This document shows, piece by piece, positions 1 through 8,519 of a DNA stretch of 41,436 nt. The position numbers and the translations under genes are program-made. The stretch is from Parachlorella kessleri (lineage: Eukaryota > Chlorophyta > Trebouxiophyceae > Chlorellales > Chlorellaceae), in assembly GCA_001598975.1 (NCBI GenBank), contig BBXU01000652.1:1-41436 (forward strand). The letters run 5' to 3'. The notes under the pieces are model-generated. The model was not told where the DNA came from. It was given only the letters and a program-made list of their open reading frames with translations, and searched no databases. Position 1 is the stretch's first letter. Every line of letters starts with the position of its first letter.

Positions 1-46
1 ACCACCCACCCCCACGCACGCACACACGCGCGCACACACACGCCCG
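1..46. repeat. CA/CG-rich simple repeat in Clf1 intron
   Basis: Alternating purine-pyrimidine tract of CACG and CACA units directly beyond the donor of the last visible Clf1 exon. On the transcribed (minus) strand it is GT/GC-rich. It looks like intronic microsatellite sequence without coding content. Confidence 0.7.
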
Positions 47-51
47 CTCAC

Positions 52-3000
52 CTCGATGCCCTCCCGGTCCCCCTGCTGCTTCTCAAAGGCCACAAAGCGC
101 TTGTACAGCTCGCCCGCCTGGCTCTTGGGCAGGTGGTCCAGCGCGTACTTGTAGATGGCCCGCGCCCGCTCCACCTCCCGCACCTTCTCCTCAAACTCGG
201 CAAAACGAATGAACAGCTCCTCCTGCGATGCATCCAGCGGGACCGTCCATGTGTGCCACGTGCTTGCCGGCTCAGCGCTGTAGAAAGCAGAGGTACAGCG
301 CATGACACTCAAACCTGCTCCGCGAGCACCATTTCAAGCACAATAGGCAGCAGTAGAGCTTCCAGGCCCCGCCCAGCTGACAAAGCCCCGGCCCAGCTTC
401 AGGTGGAGGCCCCAAAGCAAGCCCCTGCCCTCAACCGCTCCAGTCTTCACTGCACAACACAGTGCCCTGCGCGTCCCATGCATACTCTAATTTCATTCCC
501 CAACGCCATGCACCTAGAAAGTTGAGAGACCCTGCTGTAGAACCGCAGCGATGCACAGCCAACAGAACACAGTGATCATAACCCCCGTGCCTAAACCCTG
601 CCTGGGCTTACCGTGTGTGCATCCTCTCCCATCTCTTCCAAAGCTCGCTCGTAGCAGTGCCGCGCCAGGCCTATCTCGCCTGCGGGAGCAGTCCAGCAGA
701 ATACACTGGAGGTTAGATACCTTGTGCCCAGCCCAGCATTCCCGGGCACCCAGCAGATGTAGCCCAAGCCTGAGGAGCCGTTCCTCCTTAAACACCTACC
801 ACAAAGTACAGCAATTGCATACATCGCTCCTAGACCAGACTGTTGCCAAAGGCCTGCACGTAGTTTAAACCCCCTCCAGTACATATGCCCTGAGCACCTT
901 GGCAAGGCCCGCATACTACCACCAGTACACCCCGGCGGCCTTGGCCCTGCAGTGACCGTGCCACGCACCGTTCTTCATCTCAAAGCGCGCATAGCGCACC
1001 CATGCCTTCACGGTGGGCAGGCACTTTATGTAGCGCTCAAAGATGGCCCGGGCACGCTCGATCTCATTGTACCGCAGCTCCATCTGCAGCAAAGGCGGCA
1101 CAATCCAGCAGTGGAGACTCCGTAAATAAGCGGAGTCGCCCTTGCCAAGCCGTGCCCAATGCTCAGTGGCTCTGTGTGAGGTCAAGGGTTCTCCTATGTA
1201 CGGTAACCTCTCTCAACAACCATGGTTCCATGCCGATCTGAACTGGTCATGACTGGGCTGGGCTGTCCTGCACCCAGTACCGCAGCGTCATGCAAGCTGT
1301 CCATGCTGTTCACCTACACACAGGCTTACTTTCCATCTAGAGAGTCTCTCCAAGAAGCAACCTGCTCGACCGTCCAAGGTTGCCACCACCCACCGCACAC
1401 GCTGCACCAGGCCCGCATCTCTTGAGCCGTCTCTGTCCCCAGCTCACACTCACAGCTCACACCCGCAGCTCCCCAACCCAGCGGCTGCTTCTAGCTGCCT
1501 CACTTCGAGGCATCCTAGCCGTCCACCCCTGTCCAACAGCCTCAAAACACCTCGCTGCCGCTGACGGTGCCGCTGGCCCCCGCCCCCGCGCCCCCCCCGC
1601 CCCCCCCCAACCACATTCACACCACCACCACCACACACAAACAACACACACACCACACGACTCCCGCGCCGTCCCAACCCCTCCTCCTCCCCTCCCCGGC
1701 CCCAAACACCTTGATGTAGGCCATCCAGCCCTTTGCAACCGAGCCACCAAACCCCGCTGACGCAGCCCCTCCCCTTACAATCCCCCCCCCTACCCCCCAA
1801 GCCCTGAGCACCAACCTTGATGTAGGCCATCCAGCCGTGGTGATCCGGCTCCCAGGCCATCCAGCGCTCGAAGATCTGGCGTGCCCCCGCCACGTTGCCC
1901 AGCATCTCCTCCATGTGGATGTACTTGTACCACAGCTGGTCGATGCGCGGCAGCAGCGAGACGGCGCGGTCCCACACGTTGCGCGCGTGGTTGATGAAGC
2001 GGTGCCGCATCTCCATCTCAACATACCTGCTTGTTGGGGGGCGGGGGGCCGGGGCAAGATGGTGGGCGGTGGGCAGTATGACAGATGAAGGCGCCGCTTA
2101 GCAGAGGAGGGGAAGAAGCAAGAGGCGGGAGGCAAGTGCAGCCACACCCTGCGACCAGTGCCGAGACGCAAATGTGTCAGCTCACTGCAGCCGTCCCACC
2201 AGGGCAAGCACCAGCCACCCACTTGAGCCAGACGGTCACGTTTCTGTAGTTGACGTCCAGGGCACGCTCCCACACGCTGCGTGCCCGCCGGAAGTCGCGC
2301 TGCGCCTCCTCCCACTGTGCGTACTTGACCCAGACGGCGGGGTTCCAGCGGCCCACGCGCCGCAGGTCATCCTCAAACGTCTTGCGCTTCGAGAGGCGGT
2401 ACTCTACAGTGGCCACCAGGTTAACACGGAGTGAGTGCGAAGGGAGGCACCAAACACTGGGGCCGGGCCCGTTAGGTACAACTGAGGACCGTTCCCTCCT
2501 TTCCAATTCTGCCGGCTTCCTGGCACAGCTGGCACCCGCCACACTGCTGTCTGACCCTTCCTGTAACGTGCACTTCCATCAAAAAGGAGGACCGGCAAGG
2601 GAGCTGCACCCCTGGGCTGAGCTGGCCTGGCGCCTCAGGCTTGCAGCCTGCCCCGGCCACTAGTACTCTGCATTAAAAGAGTCCGCAGAATTGCGACTTC
2701 CGCGCAGAGGGAAGCTTCTCTCCACAGGCGGGATACCTGACGCTGTCAACGACACCGGCCTGCACCCCGCCCGCCACCGCCACCACCTGCCTGCCCACCT
2801 GCAAGCTCTTCAGGGTCTGTGATTTTCTGTGTCGGGGGCTTGAAGGCATCCTGTTGAAGGGCCTTTGACTCCCGGAGGATCTGCTCTGCGGTAATCTGCA
2901 CACCACACGCACACAGGGCCGTGTCAAGGGGTATGGGGGAACAGCAGTGCTGGCAGGCAGGATGGGCCAGTGGCCTCGTACGCACCTGTTTGTCGGCAGG

Positions 3001-3078
3001 CTGCTTGTTCTTGACCCTCGTCACTCTGGGCAGCTTGATTTCCCTGTCCTGCTGCGTGGTCCCTGCCAGGCCATCCAT
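52..3078 (-). CDS. CRNKL1: Crooked neck-like pre-mRNA splicing factor (Clf1/CRNKL1), 5' part, 7 exons
   Basis: HAT-repeat scaffold of the NineTeen complex, which joins the spliceosome at activation and contacts U2/U5/U6 snRNPs in the nucleus. Exons read 3078-2986, 2895-2799, 2403-2223, 2026-1816, 1083-969, 679-612 and 222-52; all junctions keep phase and give 312 residues. Family hallmarks are [77 protein letters not shown] and [17 protein letters not shown], i.e. successive HAT helices. The start at 3078 gives [20 protein letters not shown], close to the usual N-terminus. The last visible exon ends in GIE with a GT donor at 51-50, so roughly the C-terminal half lies left of the window. It is head-to-head with the hydrolase gene. 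The intron after exon 4 carries a copy of the exon end and a long G-run (listed separately). Confidence 0.95.
1577..1608 (-). other. Four consecutive long G-runs in Clf1 intron 4 (possible G-quadruplex)
   Basis: The plus strand holds C-runs at 1577-1581, 1583-1587, 1591-1598 and 1600-1608 separated by one to three bases. The Clf1 pre-mRNA, transcribed from the other direction, would therefore carry runs of 9, 8, 5 and 5 guanines, which satisfies the usual G-quadruplex pattern. A CA-rich tract follows at about 1617-1670. Function is inference only. Confidence 0.6.
1708..1730 (-). repeat. 23-base copy of the Clf1 exon 4 end with its donor site
   Basis: These 23 bases are identical to 1814-1836, which encode the end of exon 4 (GWMAYIK) plus the GT donor. 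The copy lies 106 bases further into the intron and preserves an AAG|GT splice donor. Since 106 is not a multiple of three, splicing from the copy would shift the reading frame. Confidence 0.85.
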
Positions 3079-3516
3079 GTTGGCCGGCTACTCCGAATTC
3101 GCTGCCAGCACCCCACTATGTATCGACTGCTAAGTGGGGCGCAGTAATTGTTCTTAAACCTCCTAACACTGCAAGCGGAGAGGGATCAAAGTGCGATGCA
3201 TCGTGACAACACTGACGTCCACGAAAGTTGCATCTTTGTCCTGTTATATGCAACTCGTACTGCAAGTCTCGAGCATCGCTTGTGTCCTAAACCAAGTGGC
3301 CAGCGTACTGGCTGTCCTGCTTGCACCTTGGACGGGAGACCAGCAGGGTCACGAGCTTATTTCTCATGGTACCGCCCTTGATAAGTCTATGATTGTGCAA
3401 GAGGTTGCTGTGGTCCTGCTAGAGCAGTTGCTGCGAAGTCAAAGCCCATGACATGACAGTCGCATCTTTGTTGTTTAGAGACCCAGCATCCGTCACCTAA
3501 ACTAGTATCATCCAAA
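3079..3516. promoter_or_regulatory. Divergent intergenic region between Clf1 and hydrolase genes
   Basis: About 440 bases between the Clf1 start (3078, minus) and the earliest hydrolase start (3517, plus). It must hold both promoters. I see no convincing TATA box or RNA gene. A stretch near 3330-3351 resembles the box C segment of 5S rRNA, but the rest of a 5S gene is absent (see rejected items). Confidence 0.5.
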
Positions 3517-6500
3517 ATGGAAGAACATCAGCGACAGCAGGTGCGACGACGTTTGTCGCTTCAGCCTGCAGCACAGGCTGTCGATACACCACTTGCCCAG
3601 CCTTGTAACAGACTACCCCGCAGGTCCAGGCTTTCAAGAACTTGTGGGGCCTCACCAACCTGCCAAAAAGCGGCAAGCAGGCGGCAGCTGCCTGCCAACA
3701 AACCTGCCTGGCGCTGCAGAGCACCCTCAGGTGCAGCATGCCACATTTGCTGGAGTCTGCTTCTGCCCACACATATAAAAGAAGAGCTGGGAAGTATGAA
3801 CAGGGTTGAGTGGGCTGTGCACCAACCTGTTTGTTTTACTTCACACTGCAGACCTGCGCCTGTAGTCTCCCAGCTGGTCCAGCAGCAAGCCTATGCCGGC
3901 CGGGTGGCGGCCAAGCCCCGCTTCCTAGATGTCAGCACAGGTGAGCCGTGGCACTGCCTAACACCTCTGAGCACCACTGCATGCACAGCCTAGAATGCCT
4001 AGCATGTGCTCCGGTCGTTTGGGGTGCGGCAGGGGCTCGGTGCGCTTGTCACCGGGTATTGGTTAATTCTTAATTCAACCTAGGTCCGCAGCTCCCTTGC
4101 ACTTGTTCTTGTAGAGGGTTCCCATCAGCGCACTGACAGTCACTGCACATTGGCAACCCTGGCTGTAGGGATCCGGCTGCGGTACCTGGAATGGCAGGGC
4201 GGCGAGGATGTCATACTGCTGCTGCATGATGTGGCGGAGGCTGCGGACGTGTGGGCAGAAACAGCGGCGAGGCTACAGGAGCGGGGCTACCGGGTCTTTG
4301 CCCTGGACTTGAGAGGTAGGTGGGAGCTTGGACCCCCTTCCAAATCAAGCCAAATCTCCCCGAGGTCGCCTTGGTGCCTGCCGGTCCTGGCTTGACGGAG
4401 ATTTATTAGCATGGGTGGCAGGTAGGGCTTGTGTTATGATCTGTGCTAGTCTTTGATTGTAAAGGTCAGCTATGTTGGACCCTATGGGGTCATGCGCTTT
4501 CCACTTTGTGTATAGATTCCTTGGCATGTTTGCTTCGGGACTACTGCAGCTACGGCAGCTGGCGTGCCTAACTGCAGGGCATGGCGACTCGCAATGGTCC
4601 AGTGGCAGCCGATACTCCTTGGATCTCATGGCTCAAGACATCCAGGCAAGGAGCTGCGTAGGACCTGCTTCACTTTGCACGGTTGTGGATAACGCAAATG
4701 CTGTGTTAGCTTGTCCCTTTGTCATCGTTTTCTTTAAGGTGGCAGGTATGGCGATTAAGGTACGCATATACTGGGCTGACGGGGGTCTGTGCAGTTCTGC
4801 TCTCGTGTGAGCAGGGAAAACTTGGTTCCTGTTGCCAATGTCATGTTTCTGGGCATCTGCAGGGCTTCATACTTGAGAAGGATTTGTACACGCGCCCTGT
4901 GGCGGTCGTTGGGTGTGGCCTGGGCGCGGCAGTAGCACTGGCGCTGGCTCAGCTGTGCCCCCACCTGGTGGGAGCGGCAGTGGTCGCCGAGTTCAGCATC
5001 CCACACGCGCTGCAGTTAGGCTGGGAGGCTGCACAGCAGGCACAGCGTGCCCAGCATGGGCAGCACCCCACGGGAGGCGGTGTCGGCGAGCCGGGTGGCA
5101 TGGCAGGCAGTGGGGGCAGTAGCTTGGTGCCTGGGCAGGAAGGGGCTCAGGCTGCTGCCATCCAGGACATGAGGCAGCGCACAGAAGCTGTCAAGCTAGT
5201 GGGCAGGCCTGAGGGCAGCGGTAGCAGCGGCGGCAAGGCCAGGGCAGGCCAGGGGCTGTTCCCCAGCAGTGAGCTGATGCCTTGGTGGGGCTTCTCCCTC
5301 CTCCAAGCTGCCACCTTTGCGTCGGTGGAGGAGTGTGCCGCCCTGCTGTGCCACCCGCTGGCCAACCTGGGGCCGGAATCCCTGCTGCCCCTCGCATGGG
5401 CAGCTGCGGCTGCACCCGCGGCAGGAGCTGCTGCAAGTCCCGAAGCTGGCGCACAACCAGGCATGGCAGGCGAAGCGGGTGGAGAAGGGAAGGGTGCAGC
5501 AGAAGGGGCGGACAGTGAGAAGTCAAGTGGCAGCAGCGGCAGCGGCGGCAGCAGTGCGCTGCAGGATGAGGAGCGGGTGCGGCAGCTGCAGTCAGCGCTG
5601 GGGAAGCTGCAGCGGCCGCTGCTGGGCGCGATCCGCTCCGCGCTGGCCATGCTGCGCCCTCCGGAGGGCGCTGGCGCCTGGGGCCCTGACAGCCTGGCAG
5701 CTGCCGCGGAAGGCGCCGCCCCCCTGCCCCTGCGCATGGACCCTGCTTTCTTCCTGACCTTTGACGCTGGGGAGCTACTCTCCCGTATGGCGGCAGTCAG
5801 GGGCCATCTGCTGGTCCTGCGGGGCGAGAACTCCCCCTGGGCCGGGCCCGGGGATGTTGCTCGGCTGGCGGGCCTGGCAGCGGCGGGAGGGGCGCGCAGC
5901 GCCAAGGCTGCGCTTGTTCCGGGGGCTGGGCACCACCTAGTCACAGACCACGAGGCCGAGCTCCTGCAGGTAAGGGGGCAGGGGGCTTGCCCGTGTTTGC
6001 GTGATGGTCGTAAGTAGCACTTGTGTGCAACGCTGCTGGTGAGTGTCGCGGCTGGGTGTAGGAGATACTCCTGCCATTCATGCCTAGCCCATACGCCGAG
6101 CAACCAGGGCAGTGGGAGAAGTGGAACTGGAACCGAAGTTGGTGGCACCCAGAGGTCGCTTTTTGCATGCTGAAAGGCATACTTGGCTTGGCTCTGGCGC
6201 AGGCTGTGCTGGGGTTCCTAGAGGGCCCGGCCAACTCCTGTTTCCAAGCGCCGGGCGGTGGCGGGGAAGGCATTAGTAACCCCAGGCGCCCCGAGCTGCT
6301 GGACCTCAAGCCCCTGCCACAGTACGACACCCTGGACCAGGCCAAGAAGGTGTGCTTGCAGGGGTGGGAGCAGTTGCCGTGGGTGCAAGCGGCGCGCTGC
6401 TGTGGAGAGGTCTAGGTGGTGAGGAGGAGGCAGGACAGGCCGGCTGCTGCTAGTCTGATTCCTGGGCTGACTGAGTGTCCCTCTGTAACCACAGCTGGTA

Positions 6501-7099
6501 TATGTGCACTGCTAGGAGCTCACAGTGCTCTGTACATCTGCTTGCTTACCTCATGGTGAGACCCCTTTGCTGTGTCCTGGGAAAGCTGTCAAAACATTGA
6601 ATCATGGCCCTGTTCTTCCGCTCCCTATCTAGCACCAGGGTGGTCTATCCTGGCTCGGCCTGACGTGCTGAAACCCTGCTCTCGACATGCACAGACCATG
6701 CGGCCTCGGCCCTCGACCCAGCGCGGCTGCCAATGCATCCCACACCATTGTTGCCTAATGTTGAGTGAAAGTCTAATGCCTGCTGTCCTGGCATTTCTCT
6801 TGCCCCAGCTTTTTCTACTCTCTGTGGCACTCACAGGCCACGGGCCCCCGGGCCATCCACACAAGGCGCATCACCCCACTGGTGCTGGTTGCCCTGTAAC
6901 CGTGTTGATGCGGCTGGCGCTGCAGGCCTTGGGCCCTCGGTCCATCCCCAGTAAGGCTGCCATTGAGGCGGAGCTGGAGAAGCTGCGGGTGGAGGCGGGG
7001 GTGGAGGCGGACTCTGATGATGAGGAGAACGGAGGCCCCGGCTCCTGCCAGACCGCGCTTGCCAAGGACCCGCCTGACTACTTTGGCTTTGTTGGGTGA
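3517..7099 (+). CDS. Alpha/beta-hydrolase-fold protein lacking the usual nucleophile serine
   Basis: Exons: 3517(?)-3940, 4169-4315, 4578-4645, 4863-5969, 6203-6349 and 6926-7099, giving about 688 residues. Fold markers are the beta-strand/loop VILLLHDVAEAADVW, then VFALDLRGHGDSQW across two junctions, the elbow VAVVGCGLGAAVALALAQ, and a C-terminal PGAGHHLVTDHEAELLQ with a candidate catalytic His. The elbow reads G-C-G-L-G instead of G-x-S-x-G, so Ser is replaced by Gly (about residue 232). A long Gly/Ala/Ser-rich insert (about residues 270-475) sits in the lid region. The C-terminal end has an acidic stretch (ADSDDEENGG) and PPDYFGFVG. Exon 3 most likely uses a GC donor at 4646. The 5' end is uncertain: a strong acceptor-like tract ends at 3851, so part of 3517-3851 may be untranslated or intronic. 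Substrate unknown. Confidence 0.8.
6837..6899 (+). other. Candidate alternative terminal exon of the hydrolase gene
   Basis: After a CAG acceptor at 6834-6836, an open stretch reads ATGPRAIHTRRITPLVLVAL and ends at TAA 6897-6899, in the phase left by exon 5 (ends 6349). Its start closely resembles the main terminal exon at 6926, which begins ALGPRSIPSKAAI. It looks like a partial exon duplication that could give a shorter C-terminus of 20 residues instead of 57. Confidence 0.5.
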
Positions 7100-7260
7100 A
7101 GGCGGCCCAGCGGGGCTGCAGCCACTTCCAGTGGGCTCAGCTGTGCGGCTGGCTGCTTTGGTGCTGCTGCAGCCTTGGGCTTGGCCAGCCGTTTGCCATG
7201 ACCCGGGATGTATTCTATTTGATACCTGATCGTGCTCCACTACGGAAGCGACGCTGGACA

Positions 7261-7292
7261 TGTAATGTTTACAGGCTAGCACAGACATGTAA
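7261..7292 (+). terminator. TGTAA poly(A) signals of the hydrolase gene
   Basis: TGTAA, the usual chlorophyte polyadenylation signal, occurs at 7261-7265 and 7288-7292, 162 and 189 bases after the stop codon. The second lies just before a tandem repeat. Confidence 0.55.
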
Positions 7293-7296
7293 GCTC

Positions 7297-7454
7297 CTCC
7301 AAGACCCTTTCCATTACCAAGCTTTGAATGACTAGCCACTAGCCACAGTGTGCACAACTCATAGGCATCCAAATGCTCCAAGACCCTTTCCATTGCCAAG
7401 CTTTGAATGACTAGCCACTAGCCACAGTGTGCACAACTCATAGGCATCCAAATG
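7297..7454. repeat. 79-base tandem duplication
   Basis: Two adjacent direct copies, 7297-7375 and 7376-7454, differ at one base that I could see (7316 A versus 7395 G). They sit between the converging hydrolase gene and the small membrane protein gene, and cover the likely cleavage region of the hydrolase mRNA. Each copy contains an internal CTAGCCACTAGCCAC doublet. Confidence 0.95.
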
Positions 7455-7523
7455 CTTCTGCTGTGTGACCCCTTCCTCTCACGTGCATTTCCATCAAATG
7501 CTTCAGAATGAGTACTAAAATAC

Positions 7524-7528
7524 TTACA
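7524..7528 (-). terminator. TGTAA poly(A) signal of the small membrane protein gene
   Basis: TTACA on the plus strand, hence TGTAA in the sense of the minus-strand gene, 138 bases after its stop at 7666-7668. Together with the signals at 7261-7292 it closes a tail-to-tail gene pair. Confidence 0.5.
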
Positions 7529-7665
7529 ATGGGACCGCAATGACTGCTGGTACTGACATATGGAGCTTATAGTATGTACCAAGCTCACTGAAAAGCCCTG
7601 AGCAGTACCTGCTTGGCACCCGTTGCGTACCCTTGAACAGTGCCAGGCGCACCCTTGCCCACATT

Positions 7666-8115
7666 TTATTCCTGCCTTGCCGCCCTTGCAAGCTCGTCCT
7701 GTGCTTTAAGTTCCTCCTGCAAGGGCAGCCAGAGCTGAGTGTAACAGTGGCCTGGGATACTAGGTAGCCTTTCACCCACGTGAGTGACATGTTGTGATGT
7801 AGGTGTCACTCACCAGGTATGGATTGTCAAAGTAGGTGACGGAGAGGTGGAGGTACAGCAGAACAAGGCCTGCCAACACTAGAGAGGCGACCACTAGGAA
7901 AGCATCAGCATAAAGCAACCTGGTTTTGCCCTGTTGTGATATGACAGGGCGAGGCTGCTCCTCTGCTTCGCCTCCTGCATGCAGCTAGAGACCAGACCAG
8001 TCACGATGCCATCGCTGCTGGCTCTGTTAAACCACGAGCAGGCAGCTGATAAGGTGCCCTGTTCACCATTGTCCAGCGCAACAGAACTTCCATCTCTTCG
8101 CTTCACTGGAGGCAT
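7666..8115 (-). CDS. Small single-pass membrane protein, family not recognised
   Basis: Two exons fit together: 7930-7814 (GKTRLLYADAFLVVASLVLA... ending FDNPYL) and 7716-7666 (EELKAQDELARAARQE, stop TAA). They are joined by a GTGAGT donor and a pyrimidine-rich CAG acceptor in phase 0. The protein would have one hydrophobic segment of about 23 residues and a charged, helical C-terminal tail. The first exon is uncertain. The only nearby ATG on this strand is at 8115 (MPPVKRRDGSS), and phase-0 donors after MPP or after MPPVKRRDGSS both work, giving about 58-66 residues. The size and Lys/Arg before the membrane helix would suit a subunit of a membrane complex, but I do not recognise it. Confidence 0.5.
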
Positions 8116-8519
8116 GCTGAGTACGGCACGGATTAACTTGCTGTTGTAGTGACCGAGCTGGACCCAAACGACGGCTACTACTAATTATGCACTACACGCG
8201 TGAAGCAGTAGATATCCACAAGATCAGATATAACACGAACATTTGCTGGGAACGCATGGTAGTTGGTGTTTTTCCAGACCTGGCGCTCGCGCCTCATGAC
8301 TAACTCACAGACGATCCCAACTACAAACTACAACTTGTTACTGGTCTCTGTTGACTCGAAGTCATAAGCTGTGAGCATGACTTGGGACTTGCTGTCATGC
8401 TCAATCTTGTGAACTGTAGCAGCTTGCGCAGGCTAAACCCAAGAGATCATAGTGCGCCACAGGCTTGCTGGCCAGAGATTACTTGTCCGCGAGATTTCTC
8501 CATGCCGATGGGATGCTTA
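8116..8519. other. Intergenic region without recognised gene
   Basis: About 400 bases between the start of the small membrane protein gene and the stop of the DUF711 gene, both on the minus strand. It should hold the 3' UTR of the latter and the promoter of the former. No motif stands out. Confidence 0.5.

Noticed and set aside
3320..3355. Possible 5S rRNA gene
   Set aside because: About 20 bases (TTGGACGGGAGACC plus neighbours) resemble the box C segment of 5S rRNA, but the conserved first half and the AAGCTAAGC region are missing, so at most it is chance or a tiny relic.
3771..3799. TATA box (ATATAAAAG) with ATG at 3796 as the hydrolase start
   Set aside because: The ATG lies about 20 bases after the TATA-like sequence, upstream of where transcription would begin. 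The longer frame from 3517 or an upstream exon explains the region at least as well.
5147..6148. Long minus-strand frame opposite the hydrolase exon 4
   Set aside because: A 333-residue frame rich in Pro/Ser/Ala mirrors the GC-rich sense exon; the sense strand carries the fold motifs and splice sites.
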